Assembly: GCA_001687465.1 (NCBI GenBank)
Contig: LVLI01000208.1
Coordinates: 62,001 to 126,000 of the forward strand
Reading direction: 5' to 3'
Length of the DNA stretch: 64,000 bases
Source of the DNA: Halocafeteria seosinensis
Lineage: Eukaryota > Sar > Bigyra > Bicosoecida
Positions 1-10,002 of the stretch are shown here, piece by piece (position 1 is the stretch's first letter; every line of letters starts with the position of its first letter). The translations under genes and the position numbers were made by a program. The notes beneath the pieces are model-generated. The model was not told where the DNA came from and did no database searches. It saw only the letters and a program-made list of their open reading frames with translations.

Positions 1-1681
1 GGTGTTATCCTTTGATCCTGAAGTCAGCAAGAAGCATAAAAAAGTAAAACGTTGAGATTGCTCAGGGTTTGTGTTGGATGCGTCACCCGCGACAATAGGA
101 CAAAGAACATACCTGTGATAATAGTGTCGCCTTGATAGTTGAAGGCGCAGCTAAAAATTTCGTCCGTGTGACCCTCAAGAACTTGCAAACAGTCGCCCGT
201 GGCAGCTTCCCAGACATGAGCAGTTTTATCGCTACTTGCCGATAAGATCTTGGTGCCTTGCGGGTTAAAGCAAATCTTCGATATCTCCCCCTCGTGCCCA
301 ATGAGGATAGAATTACAGTTGCCATTGTCCGCAGAATATACACGCGCAGTGCCATCAGCAGAGGCTGTGACTATTTGTGAACATGTAGTGTTGTATGCAA
401 CATCTAAAATCTCGTCCCGGTGACCACGTAGAGTGTGCAGGCAAGATGCAGTCCTTACGTCCCACATCTTACATGTTTTATCAATGCTTCCGCTAATACA
501 TTGGTCGCCTGTAAAGTTAAATTGTGTGCTACTAATTTCGCTCGTATGGCCACTAAACGTATGCACAGTCGTTCCAGTACGGACGTCCCACAGACGAACC
601 GTATGATCAAAGCTCCCTGTAATTATTAAATTGCCTGTCTGATTGAAATTCAGGCTTACGATTTCAGCCGCATGCCCCTGTGAAAATATAGAAAACGCCA
701 AATTTTATAAACGGCAAGGCTGCACACTCTATGGCAAGAAAATCACATACCGCCAGCGTATGCATCTCCTTTCCGGTTTCCACATCCCAAAGTTTGGCTG
801 TATGATCCATGCTCCCAGTCGCAACAACGTCTCCCAAGGGGTTGAAGGAAAGGCACACAATTTCTGTGTCATGTCCAGTGTAAGTGTGGAAGCATTCTCC
901 GCTATTGGCATCCCAAAGTTTTGCCGTCTTATCAAAGCTTCCTGTTAGAATCTTATCTCTGCACGATGTCACAAGCCCCAACAAGTCGACACACGTTCGT
1001 GGTGTTGCTTCCATAAAAGAATATAAACATTCGACAACAATTACCTACCCGAAAGGGTTATTGAACGCGATTGCGTACACGACATTCTTATGTCCTTCCA
1101 ATGATAGGAGTTCCTCCCCAGTCCCCGTCTCCCATACTTTGCATGTTCGATCGTAACTTCCCGTGATGAATTTGTCCCCTGCTTTGTTGAACGCACAGTT
1201 CGTTAATGGAAGGATATGCGCCCTAAGAATCTTGTACAAGTAGAAATCCCTGTTGATAACATGGTTGTTTGAACCCTGTTTTTTCTGTAATTTTCGGAGC
1301 AATTTCAGCACTTGTGGCCGTCTTCGAGCCGAGACCAGCGGATACTGTGCTATAATGTCATCTGCTACCTCTTCGATATTCGTACTGCCTCGGAAAAAAG
1401 ACGTTCAGACGACGTGAAAAGCCCCCATCAAGGACATTATGCAAGATACACGTACTCTGGTCCTAACGACAAGAGGTCAATTTCTTTCAAATGTCTCGTC
1501 CTATCCCGTTTCTCATACTCCAGCATGATACCTGTACGGTTGGTAAGGACACAATAGTATCGGTGTACCAAACTTGGGAGCCATTTGGAGCATATACGGC
1601 TCAAAACAGCGTCTGAACGGGCTCTGAGCACTCAGCCTTACCTGGAGGATAGTATCGGAGTAAGAATTTACGTAGCTTCAT
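1..1681 (-). CDS. DAW1: Dynein assembly factor with WD repeats 1 (DAW1/WDR69), 3' end cut by window edge
   Basis: Exons in coding order: 1681-1642, 1531-1456, 1384-1049, 958-751, 677-113, 17-1; they give 414 residues in frame. DAW1 is an eight-bladed WD40 adaptor needed to load outer dynein arms into cilia. The N-terminus (residues about 2-22, with [13 protein letters not shown]) and the block [14 protein letters not shown] are diagnostic of the family, followed by repeated GH...TGS.D.T.K.W units. The short first exon (40 nt) is supported by its match to the conserved start and by a CAG/GTAAGG donor. The last exon ends in GSKDNT at the left edge, so by comparison with the family only about five residues are missing. 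Introns are 71-110 nt. Identification is from family knowledge; the splice sites are read directly. Confidence 0.95.
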
Positions 1682-2004
1682 GTCGGTATTCCACTGTTTT
1701 CGACACCCGCACGACTTGCGCCACTACTGAACACTACTCTAACAACGTGAGCAATGGGCGCTACACCCTATAACAAGCACGAAATCCGCCATTAAGTGGC
1801 ATTTAAATGAACCAAACCCAAAATCGACGAAATGTTTGTTCCCCCCACGACAAAGCAACGAAAAGATTGTCTTCTTCAGGAGGCTTCGAATGGTGTGGGA
1901 CTGGTGAATGAAATGAAATGGATGAATATGCGGTTCCGTGAGCCCTTGGTTAACTACTGTTCCCACACGTTGGACACAATTTTTTCCATTGCTCTATTTG
2001 GAAA
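1682..2004. other. Intergenic spacer between DAW1 and lipase
   Basis: This 323-nt gap separates two divergently transcribed genes, so it should contain both promoters. I see no convincing ORF, RNA gene or repeat in it. Confidence 0.5.
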
Positions 2005-2937
2005 ATGACGATTCCCAAGTTGAAGTACCCACTGGTGCTAGCCCATGGCTTCATGGGATTTCGCAGTATTGGTCCCTTACACTATTTCGCGGTCACAGAA
2101 TACCTCGAAAAGCAGTTGAACCTCAAGGTGTACCGTCCCGAAGTCCCTGCGATGGCAAGTATCGAAGAGAGAAGCGAGGCGCTCCGGAAACAACTTCCCC
2201 CAAACCAACGTGTGAACATCATTGCGCACAGTATGGCCGGATTGGATTGTCGAAGGTTATTGTGTCCAGTAAATGGTAACCCCGATGCTGCACGGAACGT
2301 GTCCAGTTTGGTGACGTTGGGGACGCCCCACAATGGAAGCAAACTGGCGGACCGCGTCATGGCAGATTTGCGAATGTATCCCAAAGGTCGAAAGTTCCCA
2401 AGTCTATCCGCCAGATACAGATGGGATTCAAAATTGCTCGAAAAGAACTTTGGAGCCGTAGCCTGCCTGACGACAGAATATGCAGCTACTTTTAATGAAA
2501 CCGTTGTGAATAACCCGAACGTCGATTATATCAGTGTCTGCGGATATCGACCGCCGGAAGAAATATCCCCCTTCTTAAAGGCTCCGTGTTACTACCTGCA
2601 AGAACACGAAGGGAAAAATGACGGTCTCGTTTCGGTCAAGTCGGCTAATTGGGGCTCAGAGAGTCGCGTAATTAAGGCTGACCATATGGAGCTCGTGGGT
2701 TGGAAGCTTCCACTTACAGAGTCATCCTTCCTCAGCGCCCCTTTTGAGAACTCCCTGGTACAAGACGCATTCCGCTATCTTGAGCAAGCTCTTCCCTTTG
2801 GGGAGTCCTTCAAGAAAGGTTCTCAGAGTAAAAGTCGATCGGAGAAACAGAAAGAGGAAACTGCTGAACCGGAGGAGTTTCAAGCTGAAGCATTCTATCG
2901 AGACCTTATCCAAGAGCTTGCCAATAGGGGGCACTGA
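2005..2937 (+). CDS. Triacylglycerol lipase-like alpha/beta hydrolase
   Basis: Single-exon gene of 310 residues, starting at the first ATG in frame. The product resembles the class of lipases with an HGF oxyanion motif near the N-terminus (residues 14-16, in LVLAHGFMG) and a GxSxG-type nucleophile elbow AHSMAG with Ser76. Asp206 in KNDGLVSV and His227 in ADHMELVGW are well placed to complete the triad. Such enzymes hydrolyse acylglycerol or other lipid esters. There is no obvious signal peptide, so a cytosolic or organellar location is possible. The last 50 residues are charged and low in complexity. The stop codon directly abuts that of the convergent asparagine-synthetase-like gene. Substrate is not determinable from sequence. 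Confidence 0.85.
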   Translation: MTIPKLKYPLVLAHGFMGFRSIGPLHYFAVTEYLEKQLNLKVYRPEVPAMASIEERSEALRKQLPPNQRVNIIAHSMAGLDCRRLLCPVNGNPDAARNVSSLVTLGTPHNGSKLADRVMADLRMYPKGRKFPSLSARYRWDSKLLEKNFGAVACLTTEYAATFNETVVNNPNVDYISVCGYRPPEEISPFLKAPCYYLQEHEGKNDGLVSVKSANWGSESRVIKADHMELVGWKLPLTESSFLSAPFENSLVQDAFRYLEQALPFGESFKKGSQSKSRSEKQKEETAEPEEFQAEAFYRDLIQELANRGH

Positions 2938-5013
2938 TCAACTTGGATGAACGATGTGATACTCATCAGATCCGCATGCCTTGCGATGACTCGTCCCCAG
3001 GGCCGCCTCATTACACTTTCTGGCTACTCGAGAACCAAACTGTATAGCACGTTTTTGAAGAGATGAGCAACAAGGTATTTGGAGTAATGTTGCCACTCGG
3101 CGAAGAATGCGTTTGTCACCTGCGCCTCGTGGTAAACGTGGATCAGTAATGATTGGAAGATCAACTTGGGCGATAAAATGCGCTACGTCTTCATCAAGAA
3201 ACGGAGCACGGATTTCACGTGAATTGGATGATATAACACGATCATCTCTTCCAAGGTTGCGTTTCCATAATCGTAAAATATCCTTGTCCATTTCCTGTCT
3301 TAGACCCTCCCAGTCGCGATGCTTGTAAGCAGTTGCATGGCGACCGTAGCCACCAAGCTGCTCATCTGCTCCGATACCAGACAACAGAACCTTGGATGTC
3401 GTCTCCACCTGTGCTGCCGAATCCGAACATGATACAGCATCGCTACACTCCACCTCACCCTTGCTATGGATTTCGGTATAGCCATTTGCAGTATCTTCTG
3501 GGAGACCTGCAACGGAATGCCATATCGTCAACGACTCTTCCAAGAGACGCTCATCACTGTCTTCAGGGTGGAGGTGTAACTCCAAATTATGCACCCTGGC
3601 AAATGAGCACAAACCCGCAACGACCATCCTGCGGATCGCGGTGACAATATCCTCGTTTGAGGCGCTACCTTGTAATCGAGATTGTGTCAGACTACCCCTG
3701 CCCCTCGATGCAAACCACAAAGCCGCTCCAATACTGTAGTCCATCCGAGTAATGCAAGGAGAAAGTAGCTCGAGAACCCTGTACTGAGAGTCAAGAGAAT
3801 TCAATGAAGTCGGATCCTCGTTCACGCAGATTAGTTGCCACAATCTATGAGGGAATCGTTGCGCTAGTTCTCTGAACCCCTCTATTGCAGTTTGCCGATC
3901 AGGGGAGTTATGGTGGGGAGAATCGAAGCACACATTAATCAAGTCGATAGGCTCATCATCGTTTACATGTAAATGCGTAAGCGCTGCCAAAACCATAGAA
4001 TCCAAACCACCTGAAAATAGCAATGCAACACGCGCGGGTACGTATGCCGAATCTACATTCTCTTGTACTACCTTTCTCGGTAGGAAAGTCACACGTCGTC
4101 TTATAGCCTCCGAAAGTGTTTGCAGTAGGCAAAACGCAACAGCGTCCAAAATATTGTGCGGACACACGGATATCGGTGCTTGTACGGCGCCATCTTTGTG
4201 TTGATAAAGGTTCGACGCAGCTAATGCAGTGGACTGAAGAGCTAGACTCATATATTTTCTTGCCTCAGCCTCAGCCTCGTTCCGTAAGGGTATATCAACA
4301 GATCCAACCTCGCGTAGCGGTAACCCTTGCTCGCAGATCCCTAGAGCAAGACTTGCTTCGCTGAAAGAAATAGCCCAGAGCTTTCCCACAGGCAATTCTT
4401 CCCATTGTTTTAACTCTGCCACCCACTGCTCATCGTCTGTGTGGTCACTCGGGGCATCGGTGGAGACCGAGGCGATAGTTAATCCTGATTTATTTCGACG
4501 CATAAGAAGGCTCCGCCGCCCCCACATATCTCTGCCAAAATACAGCTTCCGCGTCTTTTTGTGCCAAAAGATGCAACTCCATGGACCCTGTATCCCTCCC
4601 AGAAACTTTGAAAGCACTTCCTCTGTTGTCGATTCGCTTTCCACTTCCAGGCACCTGTGAAGTGCATTCAACAGAGCTCGTGTATCATTCTCCCTCTCTC
4701 CCAGAGGTACGGAGTTACCTCCAAAAACCTCCCCATTCCATAGGAGAACGTTGCCGTCGATATCTTGAAGAGGCTGAGTGATGGGAGACTCTCCTTGTAA
4801 ATGTAATAAACTTGCCGCTAGCTCGAGGCGTACTCGGACGACTTCCTCCTCTTGTTTTCCCGATGCGGCAGTGCTGTCTGACGACGCTACACGAATGTCC
4901 TGGGGAAATGAAATGACTCCGAATCCATCGGGGCCTCTGGATTTTACATTCGCGTAATTTTGCACTTTTTGGCTTCCACCGGCCACCACAACCGAAGCTG
5001 AAATTCCACACAT
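2938..5013 (-). CDS. Asparagine synthetase domain-containing protein (ASNSD1-like)
   Basis: Single exon of 691 residues. I chose the ATG at 5013 because it places Cys at residue 2 (MCGIS), the required N-terminal nucleophile of class II glutamine amidotransferases; the frame remains open upstream but without an ATG. The N-terminal half is a GATase-like domain with a SRGPDG motif. The C-terminal half is an asparagine synthetase-type ATP-pyrophosphatase domain with the PP-loop LLFSGGLDSMV around residue 330 and a later SGIGADEQLGGY motif. Length is close to animal ASNSD1 rather than to AsnB-type asparagine synthetases, and several inserted acidic or serine-rich stretches occur. Whether it makes asparagine is uncertain: ASNSD1 proteins are poorly characterised. 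It converges on the lipase gene with no intergenic base. Confidence 0.88.
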   Translation of the reverse strand: MCGISASVVVAGGSQKVQNYANVKSRGPDGFGVISFPQDIRVASSDSTAASGKQEEEVVRVRLELAASLLHLQGESPITQPLQDIDGNVLLWNGEVFGGNSVPLGERENDTRALLNALHRCLEVESESTTEEVLSKFLGGIQGPWSCIFWHKKTRKLYFGRDMWGRRSLLMRRNKSGLTIASVSTDAPSDHTDDEQWVAELKQWEELPVGKLWAISFSEASLALGICEQGLPLREVGSVDIPLRNEAEAEARKYMSLALQSTALAASNLYQHKDGAVQAPISVCPHNILDAVAFCLLQTLSEAIRRRVTFLPRKVVQENVDSAYVPARVALLFSGGLDSMVLAALTHLHVNDDEPIDLINVCFDSPHHNSPDRQTAIEGFRELAQRFPHRLWQLICVNEDPTSLNSLDSQYRVLELLSPCITRMDYSIGAALWFASRGRGSLTQSRLQGSASNEDIVTAIRRMVVAGLCSFARVHNLELHLHPEDSDERLLEESLTIWHSVAGLPEDTANGYTEIHSKGEVECSDAVSCSDSAAQVETTSKVLLSGIGADEQLGGYGRHATAYKHRDWEGLRQEMDKDILRLWKRNLGRDDRVISSNSREIRAPFLDEDVAHFIAQVDLPIITDPRLPRGAGDKRILRRVATLLQIPCCSSLQKRAIQFGSRVARKCNEAALGTSHRKACGSDEYHIVHPS

Positions 5014-5326
5014 CAAATCTTCCAACTCAAATTCTTCCTGAAAACGTTATCACCTGTACAATTATTGTTTTCCATGGAAACGACGATGCTATGTGGTGCA
5101 CACACACACACACAAACTGTCCTCTTCACCTCACTTCCGGCTCGCTGTCAGCACGTACGATTCCACTTCACGGCCAACAATCTTTCCGTCTACTTACTTG
5201 GGAACCGGAAACCATGTGGGGGGCAGGAAGATTCAGAGGCTGATTTGAAAGGTTTATAAGAGCTCTTTAGCGCTCTTTTTTGGCTCGTCAGGGTCGGGGT
5301 GGAGTGGCAGTCCTCATGGTGAAACG
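5014..5326. other. Divergent promoter region with CA microsatellite
   Basis: The 313-nt gap lies between two divergent genes (ASNSD1-like and Na+/H+ exchanger). It holds a (CA)8 tract at 5099-5114 and no credible coding sequence. Confidence 0.5.
5099..5114. repeat. (CA)8 microsatellite
   Basis: Eight perfect CA units, read directly, in a divergent intergenic region. Confidence 0.95.
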
Positions 5327-8300
5327 ATGGTCAAACTGGATACCTCCAAAGATGAGAGCCAAGGCCTTATTGTCCTGTTTTTCGGTCTGACTTTGGGGTT
5401 ATTTGCACGAACCATTGTACGACGCTATATTCCAATCATACCGTATCCAGTGATTGTGTTACTTTTCGGAGTCCTCTTGGGTGCATTGGAACTTGCCGAT
5501 GCCGGCTCGCAGCTCGCCGATTCGGTCCAAAAATGGCTTGGTTTGAGAGCAATTTTGATCTTTGTTATCTTCCTACCGACTTTAATTTGGCATTCTGCGT
5601 CAAATATCGATTATCACGTGTTCAAACGCGCTTTGCCGCAAGTCGTCATTCTCGCACTGCCTGCCGTCTTGGGAGGCATGGCCCTCTTGACTGTAGTGGC
5701 CAAATTCATGTACAGTCAGTACCAATGGACTTGGATTGAGAGTCTTACATACGCGGCCACTTTGGCCGCCACGGATCCTGTGGCCGTCATCTCCGTTTTA
5801 CATGAGCTAGGGGCCTCGAAACCTTTGGAAACACGCATCGAAGGAGAGAGTTTGCTTAATGACGCCAGTGCATTAGTCGCCTTCAATATTATCGCACTGC
5901 ACTCAGGTACGTACCGGGATGTGAACTAGCCTAGGGGATCAACAACGAAACGATGAATGAAATGATGTCGTAATGCAGATGAACTTTCCGCAGGATTGGT
6001 TTTCGAAACTTTTTTTCGGGTCTCAGTGGGGGGCATTGCTGTGGGCTTGCTCTTTGCTCTGCTGGCCATCAAATGTGTTTCATACATTTACAATGATTCG
6101 ATCAGTGAAGTTGTTGTGACGGTCATCGCTGTTTACGGTGCCTTCATCCTTTCCGAAGTAACGGTGCTTGGTGTATCGGGGGTTCTGGCGGTCGTTGTTT
6201 TAGGAGTGATAATGGCCGGTCACGGTAAAGTCCGGATTTCATCAGATTCCGAAAGAGATGTGCATACGTTCTGGAGTATGCTGAATTATCTCGCCGAGAC
6301 GGCCATTTTCATTCTTACGGGTATCATAATCGTCGATAAAACTCGGACGGATATAGAACCTATTGACTGGGGATACATGGTACTTGGATACGTTATGGTA
6401 AGACGGCACTTCCAATCCTAGCATTCCTATCGTAAACGGATCTCAGTCTCTCCTTACAGATATATCTGATACGTGCTGTCATTTTGGGACTACTTTACCC
6501 GATACTGTCACAAATAGGTTACGGTATGAGTAAAGAGGAATTTATAGCTATAGCATGGGGTGGATTAAAAGGTACAATCAGTCTTGCGTTGGCGCTCATA
6601 GTAGAGCAAGGAGAAACGTTCGAAGAGGAATTCAAGAGAAAGGCACAATTTCATGTGTCCGGTATCGTTTTTCTGTCTCTTTTGATAAACGGTTCGTCGG
6701 CTAAGTTCGTCTTGAAGTACCTAAGAATAGGGGAGAAAAGCGAGGAAAGCCAACGGCTTTTTGAGCGGACCACTATGCACTTGGACTCGCAAATTCAAGA
6801 GAAAGCGTTGCATTTACATGGAGATAGGTTCTTGGGCGAAGCCGATTGGAAAACTGTCTGGTCTTTTATACCTGTTCATTCTCAACCAGTATTGTTGCGG
6901 AGGATATTAAATGGCCGAGTTCCCGAGAAACCGGAAAGAGTTCCTCGGATACTACAGAACCGCTGGAGAAAATATATAAAGAACTTTTATAACCAAGCTG
7001 GCTCTATTGAAGATGGAAGCGACGATAATGAATTGAACGAGAAGAGGAAAAGAGCGGCTCATAAAGAACGGAAGGTAGTGGAAAACTGGCACGATATTCT
7101 AGAACGCGGAGATTGGTGGTATCGGATTCTCTTCTGCAGAAAGCAGAACACAGAAGAAGATAACACAATATCCGCCAACAACAAGCAAGGCTCGACCAAC
7201 CAAGTCTACAACCCAGTGGCCGACAGTGACCGTGATCGAACAATGTCAGCGTTTTCGCCGATGTCTCAAACCGACACTCCCCAATTGCGGTCAGAGACTC
7301 GTCAGAGGTTCATTAAAGGGGTAGAGAACTCATATTGGTATCGATTCGAGCACGGCCTTATAGGACACCGCTCAATGACCTTGCTCACAGGTGCGGAAGC
7401 ATGGCAATACGACCGAAGCAATGAGCCAATGGCTCAGTTTAGCAATATATTATCTAAAACTTTTAGCCGTGGCTCATGCTTGAGGAAGCTGGAATTGTCG
7501 TCTTCGTTTAGCTGGCTCTCTGATATTTTGCGTCCACTGACGTTTAACGCGATCTCCGTACAGTATGACGTCGGGTGCAACTTCATAGCAGCTCATGAAC
7601 ACATGATAAAGCAAGCAAGCCAAGAATGGGGTGATCATCCCTCTGCTCGGGCCATTGCAAAGGAGAGTGCTTATCAAGTGTCACTAGCACACAAGCGAGT
7701 CACTGAAATCATCGAAGTATTTCCAGAAATTGTTAAAGCCGTCCAAACACAGCACGTTGTACGTGCCTTGCTCCGCGAAGAGTCCCATCTGGTCCACGAT
7801 TTGAAGATCCAGGGGGCTTTCGACGAAAAGGAGTACGATAAGATATCTCACGAAATCGCCACCTCTTTTTTGAAGGCCAACCATTTCCCTCAAGTCGTAA
7901 CGGAAGATATCTCTCAAACGGAGCTGCGTGAAATTCATCATTTTGCGGCTCTCTCGGACGCGGAATTAGAGGAGCTCAGAATGAATTCTCAGGAGCACTT
8001 CTTCTCTGCAGGAGACAACATATCCCTATCTGGAAAATCCAGCAATGACATATACGTAATATTACGAGGATCGGTGGATGTGGAGGTCCCCCTTCTCTCC
8101 TTGGAGACCTTGCGAAATAAAGGACTGGCCCAACCTACGGGGAAGGGTGACCGTTCAAAGGCTCCCTTCTGGCAAAGTGCAGCAGCCTCGACTAATAGAC
8201 TTTTCGCTCGATCTTCAGCAGAAGAACAAAATCCTCCGTTGTATATCAACCAGATGGGTGCAGGAAGTCTTTGTTGTGTCCCAGGTGTGCTGCTTGATAG

Positions 8301-8973
8301 TCCACGACTGGAAACCGTCACAGCAGAGACATTCGTCAAAGCGCTATCCATTGACTCTACTGTTTTGCTCAAACTAGCACGAATGAATGGCTCGTTACAA
8401 AGGTCTTTGTGGCTGGCCGCTGCATCCATTTTGGGTAACATTTGTGTGGAGAAGTTGAACGGATTAAGTCCTGTCCAGGTTCGTGTTGCATTACAGCAAT
8501 CTACTATGTATACGACGATGTTTTCCAAAGATACGTCCATTTCTGACGAATTAGTATGTTTGGATACCAAGGTAACCTTGCATCGCGGGATGGCAGTATT
8601 AGTTGTTAAAGGAGGTGTAACCAGGTTTGATCATCCTGATTCGGATAATGTCTTTGCGGTGGATTTGTTCACCACTCAGAAAACGATGAGAATAAGACTA
8701 CATAGCGAGACCGTTGCGTTTGTTTTGCGGACTGAAATTGCCCTTGAATATATAGAAAAATCACAGCCAGCACATCACGGCTCCGAAGAGGAAGGGATGG
8801 AGTCTCTCAGCAACATGAATAGAGGTGCAAGCGGCAGTTTCGTCTCGTATCGCCAACTTTCGGATGCCCTCGGCTCTATAGATGATGACGAAGACCTGGA
8901 ACGTCGGCGATCTTCAGCTGCATCAGCGTCCCGCGCACCCCCTCCAACTCCTGCCAGACCTGCTCCGAAGTAA
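5327..8973 (+). CDS. Na+/H+ exchanger, SOS1/SLC9-like, with cyclic-nucleotide-binding-like tail
   Basis: Exons 5327-5906, 5979-6397 and 6460-8973 give 1,170 residues. The first ~430 residues are a polytopic CPA1 antiporter core: LAATDPVAVISVL with Asp150 in the ion-binding helix and GESLLNDASA with the Asn178-Asp179 pair, followed by WGGLKGTISLALAL. A long cytosolic tail follows. Around residues 825-1000 it has a cNMP-binding-like fold (DAELEELRMNS...FSAGDNISLSGKSSNDIYVILRGSVDV). No voltage-sensor helices lie between exchanger and tail, which fits plant SOS1-type exchangers better than sperm sNHE. The role would be plasma-membrane Na+ extrusion or pH control. The second exon has two in-frame acceptors 15 nt apart (5979 or 5994). 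The C-terminus is Pro/Ala/Ser-rich. Whether the tail binds a nucleotide is untested. Confidence 0.9.
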
Positions 8974-9380
8974 ATACTTGGCGACACCAAAAAAAGCCAC
9001 TTAAAGGAAAATATCCGTGTAGTCACTCCCTACTTGGTATTATGACTGACTAAGAAAGCGGCCTCTCTTTGGGGGAGAAACTTGGCAACAAAGAAAGGTA
9101 CTTTGTGGCTCAGCGGTTACTGTGTTGAGTGTCTCGCTTGCGCGGCTTCCGCAGAGGTGAGAGTGGCAGACCTCCCACACGTAAGCGCAGACTAGGTTTG
9201 TTCCGGTAAGAACTCTACGAATACACGTACCCACTGTAGATACGACTTCACGCCGGTTCAAGACTTCACCAACTAGCGTATTTACACGATGATAATTTGA
9301 CAAGTAACGGATACATAGCTCGTAAGAGTTTATTCCGTGGATCCCGCAATCCCGCTCATGCCTTAAGTCGCACCGCCATC
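8974..9380. other. Intergenic spacer
   Basis: The region downstream of the exchanger shows no domain-bearing reading frame on either strand. It presumably holds the exchanger 3' UTR. Confidence 0.4.
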
Positions 9381-9740
9381 ATGTCACCTCGGCAGGCGCT
9401 GTATGTTTGCATATTGTTCGGGTTTATTACACATACGGCGTTACCGGAGAACCTCTTGAACCCTTCCCGTTGTTGTGGTGTAGAGACTATGACAATGATC
9501 TCCCGTTCATCAATTCTCGTGAAACTTCCCGATAGTTTTCGACAAGTTCCAGTGAATCATGTGGTGGTCCCTCAGGTGCCCGTATTTTGTCCGCTTCATC
9601 TTCTCCGCTTCTCACCTACATTTACTGTATATCAACGTTTAGATTGTACATGGGTCGTAGAACTTCTAATCTGTGAGGGTACACCCAGTTGCGAGCATCA
9701 GGAGTCTGGAGTCCAGAGTACTAAGAGGCGAGAAAGGTGA
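9381..9740 (+). CDS. Possible small secreted protein (unrecognised)
   Basis: A 120-residue open frame begins at an ATG in a reasonable context (caccgccatc just upstream). It opens with a hydrophobic stretch (ALYVCILFGFITHTAL) that could be a signal peptide, and carries six cysteines. I do not recognise a family. The frame lies in a roughly 1-kb gap between well-supported genes and could be chance or the first exon of a larger gene. Low confidence. Confidence 0.2.
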   Translation: MSPRQALYVCILFGFITHTALPENLLNPSRCCGVETMTMISRSSILVKLPDSFRQVPVNHVVVPQVPVFCPLHLLRFSPTFTVYQRLDCTWVVELLICEGTPSCEHQESGVQSTKRRER

Positions 9741-10002
9741 TTGAGGGAATCGAGATTGAGCTCTGTAACGAATTACATGGACGCCTAATATGTCTACATG
9801 ATTGAACGCAGAAAAAATCATCCACTGGATGGTCCCGCCAAGCGAAGAGCCTCTCAGTCTCAATTAGCTCGCTTAGCCTCGCTACTGGATCTGAAACTGG
9901 CCTAGTTGTGATCGTTGTACGTTCGTATGTGAACGAAGTAGGGTAGATGGTAAATGGGCTGTATAATTCGGAAGTGTATTGGTAATCAATACGGATAGCC
10001 AT

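Noticed and set aside
5014-5025. Upstream extension of the ASNSD1-like protein
   Set aside because: The frame is open but has no ATG, and any N-terminal addition would block the Cys2 nucleophile.
7989-8570. Minus-strand 193-codon open frame
   Set aside because: It is antisense to the conserved cNMP-like tail of the exchanger and shows no family features.
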